Assembly: GCA_021292105.1 (NCBI GenBank)
Contig: CM037862.1
Coordinates: 7,234,765 to 7,298,764, forward strand
Direction of reading: 5' to 3'
DNA from: Anadara kagoshimensis
Taxonomy: Eukaryota > Mollusca > Bivalvia > Arcoida > Arcidae
Length of the DNA: 64,000 nucleotides
A program made the position numbers and the translations under genes. Below, piece after piece: positions 11,576-25,700 of the stretch (position 1 is the stretch's first letter; each line of letters starts with the position of its first letter). The notes beneath the pieces were generated by a model. That model ran no database searches. It was not told the DNA's origin and was given only the letters and a program-made list of their open reading frames with translations.

Positions 11576-12170
11576 GAAAGTACAAATTGCTGCGATAATT
11601 AATAGGGGGACAGGACATGACCGAGCGATACTACCACTAGTTTTCAAAATCAGGTGTTGCTGTTGTTCGAACCTCACTCTGGACTTGGAATGTTTCCCCT
11701 CTCCAAGCTGTAAAAAGTTTTTGAATCAATTTCAATTTCGATGAGACATAAAATTGAGACGACCCCTTGTCTAAGTAGAAACCAGAAGTTCGTAATAAAA
11801 TAGTAAGCCTCAAGTGGATACAAGAGAGGACGTGAGTAGTGTTAGGTAGTGAGCACAGTAAGAAACTTAATTTGTTTACACTTTACAATAGTTTTGTTTA
11901 TCAAAGTCAACGTCCCATGATTAAATGTAATAAAGATAGTTTATGTTTTTCATCGAATAGAAATATTTTCTATTTTTTCACTTTTGGAAACTACAGGTAA
12001 AGTATAGTAGATATAAAGTAATCATGAAACAGATTAATCAAGAAAATAGGGCTGAAAAATATACATTCTGTATACTAATTTTATGACCGTCATCACTGTA
12101 TTGTTGATAAGAATGATGTCATTGACCAGGATTACCATGAATATGTTGATATATTTGACGCCCCAAATGT
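11566..12170. other. Intergenic stretch without recognised features
   Basis: No exon or RNA gene was recognised between the tandem repeat and the family D copy that precedes paralog C's 3' end. Confidence 0.45.
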
Positions 12171-12345
12171 CCATGTTCCTTTCTCTCACCAATTTGATTA
12201 CAGGTGGCTGGTGTAGCTAGCTAAACAGGAAGCACTCGCCCTTTCTGAGTACCTGGTCTCACTTCCCTGGTGAAAATTCACGTGTTTAACCTAATTTGTC
12301 AGTTTCAAAGTCTTTACTTTGCTTCGGACACGGAATAGTATCTTT
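12170..12345 (-). repeat. Dispersed repeat family D, minus-strand copy
   Basis: It contains GGCTGGTGTAGCTAGCTAAA, GAGTACCTGGTCTCACTTCC and CGTGTTTAACCTAATTTGTC, the reverse complement of the family D core. It is located just 3' of paralog C and may fall in its 3' UTR. Confidence 0.55.
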
Positions 12346-12575
12346 ATTTTTAGTGATATACTAGTACTAGTATTAGTTCAACGGCAGCCGGTATTACATC
12401 CTATTATATTTTGAATGGTTTGTCGTACTGAACCAATATGGATAACCCTACACATAAATAAAAGTAAAGTTCTTATCACGTCTGTATTTAGTGTGTGTTC
12501 TATGTTTGTGACAACATTTGTAACGACCATAGACTCATTTTAAAGAAACATTTAATTGGTCACTAAAATACAATT

Positions 12576-13702
12576 CTAAGGTATATTGAAATACTTGAGT
12601 TTACTCGTACTTTTTTGTGTACTTATATTAAATAGTTTATCAGGTCTACAATCATATCCAAAAAGTTTACAATCTGGCTCTAGTATGATTTGTAATTTCT
12701 GCATATCATCAATCGGTACCATCCCATATGCTTCACGCAAAGCCTCCTCACGTTGTTGTTTTACTTTCGCGTGATCTGTTATTCCTTTTAAAACTTTATT
12801 GATTTCATAGAAAAATTCATTTGGTTTAAGAACTTTAGCTTGATCCTCTGTAAAGGGCATATCCACACTAATCGGGATAATACATCTCATTTGAAGATCC
12901 CTCCATGTGCGCCAGAGAGCCGTATGGAACGACATACACTTAACAATACTCTTTTTCATTCCATATATTCTTTTGACATGATTCTGTGCAATTTTTGTAT
13001 CAGACTCTTTTTCAAATTCATTATATTTTATATGTATTCCATATTGTTCATTCCATATTTTGATCAAATTTTCAGCGTCTTCTTTAAACGTTTCCATTTT
13101 ACCAATGAAATCATATGAAATTTGACACGGCCGACAATGTTCGTACATTGGTGTAAAATGACGATCTGTGTGTTTCCGGGTAGTTTCGGCGTTTATTATA
13201 TATTTTACAAATTCCGGAAATGTAATTTCTTGGCCACAATCCTTGCTTAACTTTGAAGCATTTTTGCGAAATAAAGACACAGTGTATTTGCCAACGAAGT
13301 CCCAATACAATGGATTAGCGGCAAACAATTTGTCAATGTATCCCGACAACACCCTGCTGTATGGGTCGCGAACAAACATGAATTTATATGATTTTATAAT
13401 AGTAGTGTGTAAATCGGTGAAGGTTAGATGGTGCTTTAGTTTTACAAGGTTTTCCGTCCCAGGTGTTACACCGATTATTCCTTTGCTTTTTAACTGTACT
13501 AATTTGTTTAACAACCGTTTTATAAATGTGGATCCTACTTTCTGTATCTGACAGTAAATTAACTGGTGATAACGGTCTATAAGTAAGTTAAAATTTACTT
13601 CAGTGTCTCTAGCGTTGCTATTTAAATCTATTGAATTATTGACACAGGTTTCTTGCAGATGAAGTTTTCTTCTTTATAAACGCTTACCTCTGGTAAATCC
13701 GT
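12576..13702 (-). CDS. Catalytic exon of sulfotransferase paralog C
   Basis: It follows the acceptor AATCTTGTAG. The 5'-PAPS loop reads CQIQKVGSTFIKRLL (around 13510-13555) and the 3'-phosphate segment FMFVRDPYSRVLSGY (around 13340-13385). HCRPCQISYDFIGKMET lies around 13090-13140, then WRTWRDLQMRCIIPISVDM and a C-terminus ending KLKYFNIP. Unlike paralog B, the reading frame is intact from at least 13514 to the stop. This makes it the best reference for the family in this window. The only defect is the one-base shortfall near its 5' end. Confidence 0.92.
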
Positions 13703-16700
13703 CTACAAGATTAAAAGAAGAAATTATGTGCGATGGTGTAAGTAAAAAGCAATCAAAATGTCAAATGTTCTGACATCCTTATAATGACCCCTTGTTCTGC
13801 TGTATTTGAGTGTTTGAATCTAATATCGCTATATTCACATTGACAGATAGATCCCATATTGAAACCACTGTGTTGTAGATACGAAGTTGAATAAATGTAT
13901 TTTGGTAATGAGTAATTGTCACATTTTCACTTATATCGAGTTCAGTTCTTGTGTGATGTACCCGGAAAACAAGAGACCCATTGGGCCTGAAATGCTCACC
14001 TAATTAATAATGGCTAGCTGATACATTTAAAGAAATCAGAAATACGGAAACCCCAATATCCTGACATCAAAATGATCATTGTATCATTACCTACATCATT
14101 CTGATATGTACGCCTATACAATAAAAGTTTATAGATAATCAACCATTTCAATTTTCTTTCGCATCTATGATCTTGATCTTTGAACCCATAACCTTGATCT
14201 ATATATCAAAATGATTACACCAACAATATTCTTATATACATACCTATACAAAAAGTTTATGGTTTCCTAGATAATAAATTAAATCAGAAAGGTAAAACAT
14301 TAGGTCATGACCTTCACGATTCACCTTGATCCCATTTTAAGGTAATTACAAGAATATGTCAAAACTAGAAACCCTATGTCATTATCTGATCAAATAGTCA
14401 TGTAATAACAACTTGAAGCTATTTTACGAATTTTTTTTTTCAAAATTAATCGCAAAAACGCGTAACTTATTTTTGTCCGAATTTCACGAAATGAACAAAC
14501 TAAAGGCTTAAGACCCTGGAGAAACAAAATATCACATCAGATTTTTTACTCCAATTGTCGTTTTCAGAGAAGAGGATTTTTTAAGATTTTGGCACCCTTG
14601 GGTCTCCTTGATCTAGTATTGGTAGCCATGGCAACGTCACGAACAATTCTGAATTGCACTATCCCATATATACTTAAGACCAAGTTTCATTGAAATCTGT
14701 GTAGCAGTTTCAGAGGAGTAGTCGAAAATTTGTGTTAACGACGCACGCACATACACGCGCGCGCTCTGCCACTGAGTCTCTTTTGTGGTAGGAAGGTAAA
14801 CATGTACATTTGTCACCCTTCAAAGAAATTTCTCGTATAGCGATTGGTTAACTTGCCGGGGTACATTATAAGTTATACAGGTCTTTGGCAAATTACACGG
14901 TCCCATGTACCCCGTCAAGATTTATGTGAAGGGTACATTCATCTTTGACGGGGTACATGGGACCGTGTATCCTGCCAAAGCCCTGTATAACGTTTTTGTC
15001 ACCTTCAAAGCGTTACAGCTGGATCTTTTTAACTTTCATTTCGTATTTTCTGTGACTTGCGTGCGTTTCGCCATGTTTGTTTACCGTAACTAACGTCAGA
15101 GATGTACGAGTTACTTCCCTTTTACCTCTAAACGTCGCGTGCTCTCATGTACCCCGGCAGATTTCCGAACATCGTTCCTTGTCACCTTCAAAGAAATTTC
15201 TCGCATAATGATTGGTTAACTTGCCGGGGTACATGGAACGATGTTCGGAAATCTGCCGGGGTACATGAGAGCACGCGACGTTTAGCGGTAAAGGGATAAC
15301 TCGTACATCTCTGACGTCTAGTTACGGTAAACAACATGGCGACAACGCACGCAAGTCACAGAAATACGAAATGAAAGTTAAAAAGATCCAGCTGGTAACG
15401 CTTTGAAGGGTGACAAAACGTTATACAGGGCTTTGGCAGGATACACGGTCCCATGTACCCCGTCAAAGATGAATGTTACCCTTCACATAAATCTTTGACG
15501 GGGTACATGGGACCGTGTAATTTGCCAAGACCTGTATAACTTATATTGTCACCCTTCAAAGATTTCTCGCATAATGATTGGTTAACTTGCCGGGTACATG
15601 AACGAGTTTCGGAAATCTGCCGGGGTACATGAGAGCACGCGACATTTAGCGGTAAAAGGGAAGTAACTCGTACATCTCTGACGTCTAGTTACGGTAAACA
15701 AACATGCACAACGCACGCAAGTCACAGAAAATACGAAATGAAAGTTAAAAAGATCCAACTGGTAACGCTTTGAAGGGTGACAAAAACGTTATACAGGGCT
15801 TTGGCAGGATACACGGTCCCATGTACCCCGTCAAAGAGATGAATGTACCCTTCGCCTGCGGCTCAGGTACATAAATCTTTGACTACATGGGACCGTGTAA
15901 CTGCCAAAGCCCTGTATAACTTATAATGTATATTATATACTGGTATATCTCTACAAGAGGAATTAAATAAATGATAATGGGGTATGGCAGTTTATATCCA
16001 TATGCAAAAAAGGAATGATGTCCTACGTAGCAATGTGGATTGCTGATGATGACTTCAACAAAGAAACTATCAATGTGTAGCGGTTATTTATTAAATTCCT
16101 TTTTGTTAACATCCTCACTTAATTCTTTCTCATGTAAATGTGTTTATAATTGAGGTAACAGGTGTTTATATGTTATATAATATATCATATATACATAACA
16201 CAAATTCAGCATGGGATCCAGGATCAAGCCGAACATTCTTATATTAAAGTGATATAATCAAAAATTAACTATCTATCTTTGTCCAGATCACAATCCCAAC
16301 GCGAAGTAAAAACTTTAAAAATGGCGATTTAAGGTAAACACGTGATGTGATGCTGGGGCTCCGGAAGGGTAAGCACCTCAGGGGCCTGTTAAGGTAGCTG
16401 CAGAACAAATGACATAAGAAAACAATACTTAATTACATATCCTACTGGTAACGGTTCATTTTACAGTACTAGACGGAATACAATTCCTCATCAGTAGTGC
16501 TTGGACCAAAATTATGAAACCAAATTTTTCCAAAGATGTTGAAAAGATTCTAGAGTTATTCCAAATTTACTTAAGAAAATACTTTGCATGATGGATTATA
16601 CATTAGTTTTGAGAACTTACAGATTTTAACTGGCAGGAAATTTAGACAATAGTATATTCCTGACAGAATTATTGCGTAGTGATGAACACATAAGTCATTC

Positions 16701-19700
16701 AACAATTTCAACTAACCCACTCATTCTACTACCCGAAACTCGTCTGAACTAAAAGTAGGTTTTTTTTACCAAGTAAGCATCTTACCTTCATATCCTGAAG
16801 TTTTTTCTCGTGCATAAAAGCTGGTACCGGTTGTATTTCAGAGACATTACTTACTGAAATAAATAACATGTCTATTACCTACCCAATTAACGTATCGCCT
16901 GTAAAAGTATTTAATTTCGCGTGTATTTATTTTCACGTTATAGGAAATTTGGACATATCCGCGTGTTAATCTTCGGCTTTTAAAATATGCACTATAACAC
17001 AATAAGCATAATACATTGCTCGCTCGGTATTAATTTTCGTGGCGAAAACAAACGCGAAATAAGCGAAAATTAGTACACCGCGTTAATAATGTTGAAACAC
17101 GGGGTTCTAAAAAAAAGTTGGACTAGAACCTAGCCCGACTAATCAGCCCACTTAACCCCCATTTTATTGTTTGTCTTTGTAGATTTGTTGGGAGATGGGG
17201 GCTGATTAGTCAGACTAGACTAGAGCCATGAGCATACAATTAAGACTTCCCAAAAGCTGACCATCTCCGGAGATTCTAAAGTATGCAGACGAATGCCAGT
17301 TAAGAGATAACTGTCTTGTAATTTTCGATTTGCAGGCGTATATCGATGGTTATACTGTCGCAAATAAGTTTTATTGGCGACGCGTCGGGCGATGCCCTCG
17401 GGTGACAACCCTTCTGTCGGGTGACAATTCTGGATGTCCACATACCTAGAGGGCAATTATTGTATAATAGTACAGGGGCCGGAGTTCACATGCGGAAGAA
17501 CGCCGCATGTTAACGACGGTCCGTGTATTATTCGACGATATATATACAATTTACTATCTATTTGCAAAAAAGTCCATTCAAACAATTCGGCTGTTGAGAT
17601 TACCTCCATTGAAAAATAAAAGTTGAAATAAACATTGCGAACTCTTTCTTCGGAAGTACAGAACAGCGATGGGTATAACGTTTGTTATAACGAATTTTTT
17701 CAATCTTTTCAATCTTTTTTATCTAAGTCTTGTTAGAATTTAAATGATCAACATTTACCCTTGGTATATCGTTGAATAATACACGGGCCGTCGTTAACAT
17801 GCGGCGAATATATCACTCAGTGGCAAAGCCACCTCGTGATATCTTCTTCCACATGTGAACTCCGGCCCGTGTATTATTCGACGATAAACCATTGGTAGAT
17901 GTTAATTATTTCTTAAATAAATCTTAGAAAATGTTCAGTTTAATTCGATGTAAGCCCCCCCCCCCCCCCAGTCACACAGCCAAAACTTACGATTTACGCA
18001 TGAATTGCGCGAGTCGTGCGCGATTCATCAGTGCTGTGCGTAATTTATGCTTTTCTGACGTGGAGCATAAGTAGTTGTCAGTGGATGTTCGTCGAATCGG
18101 GTTTGTGCACAATTCCATGTTTTGAGCTGCTCAAAATTCTTGATCACACACAATTTATGCGCGATTGTACGCCGTTTAACGTAATTCATGCGTCCTTTGC
18201 CGTAGTTCTAACGCGAACAATGCGCGACATATGCATGGACCGTTAGTGGGTGATCGCAAGTTTACCGCTACCGCGCACGTGGATGACTTTTCAATGACGA
18301 ATAACGCAGATAACACGCATGACTCGCTGTAGTAACACATACATTTCACTGATATCCACTGACAAGATCCAATGCGCTGATGTACGTGATTTGTAAGTGA
18401 TTTGTACGTAGTTCATGCGCAATTAATCGGTGATTTTCGACCACGCACGCCCCCAAAAATGGTCAATTTCTCCACTCACAATCACGCACAAGCTAACATT
18501 ATACGTGATTTATGCGTGAACGGTTGTATGACTGACCCTTTAACTTATATGTCCAAATTACATATATCACAAGTAAAACCTATAATGTTCAGTGGTGTAG
18601 TCCATAATGTCGCTGCAAACTTGGTAACAATTAGCTCAGACTCGCTTTTTTGAACAGTCCAGACACAATCTCAAAACATAGTTAAAACTTTAAAACTGGC
18701 AAATTTAGTAAAACACGTGGACTTCCACTAGGGAAGTGAAACCGGGTCCTTCGGAAGTGTAAGCACACCCTGTTTAGCTAGCTACATCCTCCGCGTCCGA
18801 AATCGGGAATAAAAAGAACATGTTGTGTTTATGTTTGGATAAATTATGAATAATTCCGTAGATAATCATGTTTACCGCTCAAACTGTAAAACCTTCCATG
18901 GAACTATAATTCCCGTCCATTAATTAAAGAGTCCCGATAAACTTCCACAGATCTGTGTTGTAGGTGGTCGGATACGTTTACATACACATAGTAAGTAGAA
19001 AAGGTTGAAATCCATCAATGTTGTTTAAATAACATTGTTATAAGCTCTCAGTCTCATTCTCCTGTTGGTGTTCGCGTGTTTAATTTAATCTGTCAGTTTC
19101 TAAAAGTTTTTACTTTGCTTTGGGATTGTTATTTGGACAAGTATTTGGTAGGTTTGTTTTTTATTTAAACTATTCCAAATGCCACCTGCCTCCAAATAAC
19201 TTCGTCTAAATCACTAATTGGTTAATTAATTTGTCAGTGATTCATGTACTTGAATGCAAAAAAGGATTTTCTTCCTTTGTCACGCATTTCTTTTTATTCG
19301 CTTACTTGGAACTAATGCTACGTTTTGCAAGACACTAAGGTGGTATCGTTACAGTAGCATTTTGCTATGTTGGGTTTTCTCGTTTGCCGAAAAGACCATG
19401 GTGACAAAATATTACAAAATTCTGTTAAGTAACACATCTAATGGCACTTAAAAAAGGTTTAATATGACAATAACGTATAATTTATTTTCTTTCTGTTGAA
19501 TCCCTCTTTTATCCGCATTAAATTGTTGTCCTTGTCGCGAATAGCTGAAATTGTTGATGCGAATTTTACAACCATTACAACTTAAGTATTTTGTATCACG
19601 GTTATTATTTAAATGTGATTTATATATAGCATTCTTATAATATACAATACAGACCTGTCGAAAGTTAATGATAAGCTGAAGAATAAATGTCGAATCATCA

Positions 19701-22700
19701 TCTCGTCTCGGTCTTTCGTTAGCTGTATTTCGGTAGGCAGGTCAGCATTTTAACAGATTCTATTTATCTCACTCGGCAGATTTTTTAGTCACTAGTTATC
19801 CTCGAGTTAAAACTTAGCCTACTTTTCGTTATCTCAGTGTCAAACTTTGCCTACTTTTCGTTATCTTAGTGTCAAACTTTGACTACTTTTCGTTATCTTA
19901 GTGTCAAACTTTGCCTACTTTTCGTTATCTTAGTGTCAAACTTTGCCTACTTTTCGTAATCTCAGTGTCAAACTTTGCCTACTTTTCGTTATCTTAGTGT
20001 CAAACTTTGTCAAACTTTGCCTACTTTTCGTTATGTCAGTGTCAAACTTTGCCTACTTTTCGTTATCTTAGTGTCAAACTTTGCCTACTTTTCGTTATCT
20101 CAGTGTCAAAATTTGCCTACTTTTCGTTATCTCAGTGTCAAACTTAGCCTAATTTTCGTTATCTCAGTGTCAAACTTTGCCTACTTTTCGTTATCTTAGT
20201 GTCAAACTTTGACTACTTTTCGTTATCTTAGTGTCAAACTTTGCCTACTTTTCGTTATCTTAGTGTCAAACTTTGCCTACTTTTCGTTATCTCAGTGTCA
20301 AACTTTGCCTACTTTTCGTTATCTTATTGTCAAACTTTGCCTTCTTTTCGTTATCTTAGTGTCAAACTTTGACTACTTTTCGTCATCTTAGTGTCAAACT
20401 TTGCCTACTTTTCGTTATCTCAGTGTCAAAATTTGCCTACTTTTCGTTATCTTAGTGTCAAACTTTGCCTACTTTTCGTTATCTCAGTGTCAAACTTTGC
20501 CTACTTTTCGTTATCTTAGTGTCAAACTTTGCCTACTTTTCGTTATCTCAGTGTCAAACTTTGACTACTTTTCGTTATCTCAGTGTCAAACTTTGCCTAC
20601 TTTTCGTTATCTCAGTGTCAAACTTTGCCTACTTTTCGTTATCTTAGTGTCAAACTTTGCCTACTTTTCGTTATCTTAGTGTCAAACTTTGCCTACTTTT
20701 CGTTATCTCAGTGTCAAACTTTGCCTACTTTTCGTTATCTTAGTGTCAAACTTTGCCTACGTTTCGTTATCTCAGTGTCAAACTTTGACTACTTTTCGTT
20801 ATCTCAGTGTCAAACTTTCCCTACTTTTCGTTATCTCAGTGTCAAACTTTGACTACTTTTCGTTATCTCAGTGTCAAACTTTGCCTACTTTTCGTTATCT
20901 CAGTGTCAAACTTTGCCTACTTTTCGTTATCTTAGTGTCAAACTTTGACTACTTTTCGTTATCTTAGTGTCAAACTTTGCCTACTTTTCGTTATCTCAGT
21001 GTCAAACTTTGCCTACTTTTCGTTATCTTAGTGTCAAACTTTGCCTACTTTTCGTTATCTCAGTGTCAAAATTTGACTACTTTTCGTTATCTCAGTGTCA
21101 AACTTTGCCTACTTTTCGTTATCTCAGTGTCAAACTTTGCCTACTTTTCGTTATCTCAGTGTCAAACTTTGCCTACTTTTCGTTATCTCAGTGTCAAACT
21201 TTGACTACTTTTCGTTATCTTAGTGTCAAACTTTGCCTACTTTTCGTTATCTCAGTGTCAAACTTTGCCTACTTTTCGTTATCTTAGTGTCAAACTTTGC
21301 CTACTTTTCGTTATCTCAGTGTCAAACTTTGACTACTTTTCGTTATCTCAGTGTCAAACTTTGCCTACTTTTCGTTATCTTAGTGTCAAACTTTGCTTAC
21401 TTTTCGTTATCTTAGTGTCAAACTTTGACTACATTTCGTTATCTCAGTGTCAAACTTTGACTATTTCGTTATCTCAGTGTCAAACTTTGCCTACTTTTCG
21501 TTATCTCAGTGTCAAACTTTGCTTACTTTTCGTTATCTCAGTGTCAAACTTTGCCTACTTTTCGTTATCTTAGTGTCAAACTTTGCTTACTTTTCGTAAT
21601 CTTAGTGTCAAACTTTGCCTACTTTTCGTTATCTTAGTGTCAAACTTTGCCTACTTTTCGTTATCTTAGTGTCAAGCTTTGACTACTTTTCGTTATCTCA
21701 GTGTCAAACTTTGACTACTTTTCGTTATCTTAGTGTCAAACTTTGACTACTTTTCGTAATCTTAGTGTCAAACTTTGCCTACTTTTGGTTATCTTAGTGT
21801 CAAACTTTGACTTCTTTTTGTTATCTTAGTGTCAAACTTTGACTACTTTTCGTTATCTTAGTGTCGAACTTTGACTACTTTTCGTTATCTTAGTGTCAAA
21901 CTTTGACTACTTTTCGTTATCTTAGTGTCAAACTTTGCCTACTTTTCGTAATCTTAGTGTCAAACTTTGCCTACTTTTGGTTATCTTAGTGTCAAACCTT
22001 GCCTACTTTTCGTTATCTTAGTGTCAAACTTTGACTACTTTTCGTTATCTCAGTGTCAAACTTTGCCTACTTTTCGTTATCTTAGTGTCAAACTTTGACT
22101 ACTTTTCGTTATCTTAGTGTCAAACTTTGCCTACTTTTCGTTATCTTAGTGTCAAACTTTGTCAAACTTTGCCTACTTTTCGTTATCTTAGTGTCAAACT
22201 TTGCCTACTTTTCGTTATCTTAGTGTCAAACTTTGCCTACTTTTCGTTATCTTAGTGTCAAACTTTGCCTACTTTTCGTTATCTTAGTGTCAAACTTTGC
22301 CTACTTTTCGTTATCTCAGTGTCAAACTTTGCCTACTTTTCGTTATCTTAGTGTCAAACTTTGACTACTTTTCGTTATCTCAGTGTCAAACTTTGCCTAC
22401 TTTTCGTTATCTTAGTGTCAAACTTTGTCTACTTTTCGTTATCTTAGTGTCAAACTTTGTCAAACTTTGCCTACTTTTCGTTATCTTAGTGTCACACTTT
22501 GCTTACTTTTCGTTATCTTAGTGTCAAACTTTGCCTACTTTTCGTTATCTTAGTGTCAAACTTTGACTACTTTTCGTTATCTCAGTGTCAAACTTTGCCT
22601 ACTTTTCGTTATCTTAGTGTCAAACTTTGCCTACTTTTCATTATCTTCGTGTCAAACTTTGACTACTTTTCGTTATCTTAGTGTCAAACTTTGCCTACTT

Positions 22701-25700
22701 TTCGTTATCTTAGTGTCAAACTTTGACTACTTTTCGTTATCTCAGTGTCAAACTTTGCCTACTTTTCGTTATGTCAGTGTCAAACTTTGACTACTTTTCG
22801 TTATCTCAGTGTCAAACTTTGACTACTTTTCGTTATCTCAGTGTCAAACTTTGCCTACTTTTCGTTATCTTAGTGTCAAACTTTGCTTACTTTTCGTTAT
22901 CTTAGTGTCAAACTTTGACTACTTTTCGTTATCTCAGTGTCAAACTTTGCCTACTTTTCGTTATCTCAGTGTCAAACTTTGCTTACTTTTCGTTATTTTA
23001 GTGTCAAACTTTGCCTACTTTTCGTTATCTCAGCGTCAAACTTTGCCTACTTTTCGTTATCTCAGTGTCAACTACTTTTCGTTATTTTAGTGTCAAACTT
23101 TGCCTACTTTTCGTTATCTCAGTGTCAAACTTTGCCTACTTTTCGTTATCTTAGTGTCAAACTTTGCTTACTTTTCGTAATCTTAGTGTCAAACTTTGCC
23201 TACTTTTCGTTATCTTAGTGTCAAACTTTGCCTACTTTTCGTTATCTTAGTGTCAAGCTTTGACTACTTTTCGTTATCTCAGTGTCAAACTTTGACTACT
23301 TTTCGTTATCTTAGTGTCAAACTTTGCCTACTTTTCGTAATCTTAGTGTCAAACTTTGCCTACTTTTCGTAATCTTAGTGTCAAACTTTGACTACTTTTC
23401 GTTATCTTAGTGTCGAACTTTGACTACTTTTCGTTATCTCAGTGTCAAACTTTGACTACTTTTCGTTATCTCAGTGTCAAACTTTGCCTACTTTTCGTTA
23501 TCTTAGTGTCAAACTTTGCTTACTTTTCGTTATCTTAGTGTCAAACTTTGACTACATTTCGTTATCTCAGTGTCAAACTTTGACTACTTTTCGTTATCTC
23601 AGTGTCAAACTTTGCCTACTTTTCGTTATCTCAGTGTCAAACTTTGCTTACTTTTCGTTATCTCAGTGTCAAACTTTGCCTACTTTTCGTTATCTTAGTG
23701 TCAAACTTTGCTTACTTTTCGTAATCTTAGTGTCAAACTTTGCCTACTTTTCGTTATCTTAGTGTCAAACTTTGCCTACTTTTCGTTATCTTAGTGTCAA
23801 GCTTTGACTACTTTTCGTTATCTCAGTGTCAAACTTTGACTACTTTTCGTTATCTTAGTGTCAAACTTTGACTACTTTTCGTAATCTTAGTGTCAAACTT
23901 TGCCTACTTTTGGTTATCTTAGTGTCAAACTTTGACTTCTTTTTGTTATCTTAGTGTCAAACTTTGACTACTTTTCGTTATCTTAGTGTCGAACTTTGAC
24001 TACTTTTCGTTATCTTAGTGTCAAACTTTGACTACTTTTCGTTATCTTAGTGTCAAACTTTGCCTACTTTTCGTAATCTTAGTGTCAAACTTTGCCTACT
24101 TTTGGTTATCTTAGTGTCAAACCTTGCCTACTTTTCGTTATCTTAGTGTCAAACTTTGACTACTTTTCGTTATCTCAGTGTCAAACTTTGCCTACTTTTC
24201 GTTATCTTAGTGTCAAACTTTGACTACTTTTCGTTATCTTAGTGTCAAACTTTGCCTACTTTTCGTTATCTTAGTGTCAAACTTTGTCAAACTTTGCCTA
24301 CTTTTCGTTATCTTAGTGTCAAACTTTGCCTACTTTTCGTTATCTTAGTGTCAAACTTTGCCTACTTTTCGTTATCTTAGTGTCAAACTTTGCCTACTTT
24401 TCGTTATCTTAGTGTCAAACTTTGCCTACTTTTCGTTATCTCAGTGTCAAACTTTGCCTACTTTTCGTTATCTTAGTGTCAAACTTTGACTACTTTTCGT
24501 TATCTCAGTGTCAAACTTTGCCTACTTTTCGTTATCTTAGTGTCAAACTTTGTCTACTTTTCGTTATCTTAGTGTCAAACTTTGTCAAACTTTGCCTACT
24601 TTTCGTTATCTTAGTGTCACACTTTGCTTACTTTTCGTTATCTTAGTGTCAAACTTTGCCTACTTTTCGTTATCTTAGTGTCAAACTTTGACTACTTTTC
24701 GTTATCTCAGTGTCAAACTTTGCCTACTTTTCGTTATCTTAGTGTCAAACTTTGCCTACTTTTCATTATCTTCGTGTCAAACTTTGACTACTTTTCGTTA
24801 TCTTAGTGTCAAACTTTGCCTACTTTTCGTTATCTTAGTGTCAAACTTTGACTACTTTTCGTTATCTCAGTGTCAAACTTTGCCTACTTTTCGTTATGTC
24901 AGTGTCAAACTTTGACTACTTTTCGTTATCTCAGTGTCAAACTTTGACTACTTTTCGTTATCTCAGTGTCAAACTTTGCCTACTTTTCGTTATCTTAGTG
25001 TCAAACTTTGCTTACTTTTCGTTATCTTAGTGTCAAACTTTGACTACTTTTCGTTATCTCAGTGTCAAACTTTGCCTACTTTTCGTTATCTCAGTGTCAA
25101 ACTTTGCTTACTTTTCGTTATTTTAGTGTCAAACTTTGCCTACTTTTCGTTATCTCAGCGTCAAACTTTGCCTACTTTTCGTTATCTCAGTGTCAACTAC
25201 TTTTCGTTATTTTAGTGTCAAACTTTGCCTACTTTTCGTTATCTCAGTGTCAAACTTTGCCTACTTTTCGTTATCTTAATGTCAAACTTTGCTTACTTTT
25301 CGTAATCTTAGTGTCAAACTTTGCCTACTTTTCGTTATCTTAGTGTCAAACTTTGCCTACTTTTCGTTATCTTAGTGTCAAGCTTTGACTACTTTTCGTT
25401 ATCTCAGTGTCAAACTTTGACTACTTTTCGTTATCTTAGTGTCAAACTTTGCCTACTTTTCGTAATCTTAGTGTCAAACTTTGCCTACTTTTCGTAATCT
25501 TAGTGTCAAACTTTGACTACTTTTCGTTATCTTAGTGTCGAACTTTGACTACTTTTCGTTATCTTAGTGTCGAACTTTGACTACTTTTCGTTATCTTAGT
25601 GTCAAACTTTGACTACTTTTCGTTATCTTAGTGTCAAACTTTGCCTACTTTTCGTAATCTTAGTGTCAAACTTTGCCTACTTTTGGTTATCTTAGTGTCA

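Noticed and set aside
14905-15093. 62-codon open frame
   Set aside because: It lies wholly within the foldback arm and is not open in the other arm copies.
18016-18653. Two plus-strand frames rich in unusual codons
   Set aside because: They fall in the CG-rich repeat-like element 17969-18534 and extend past its end. No domain is recognised.
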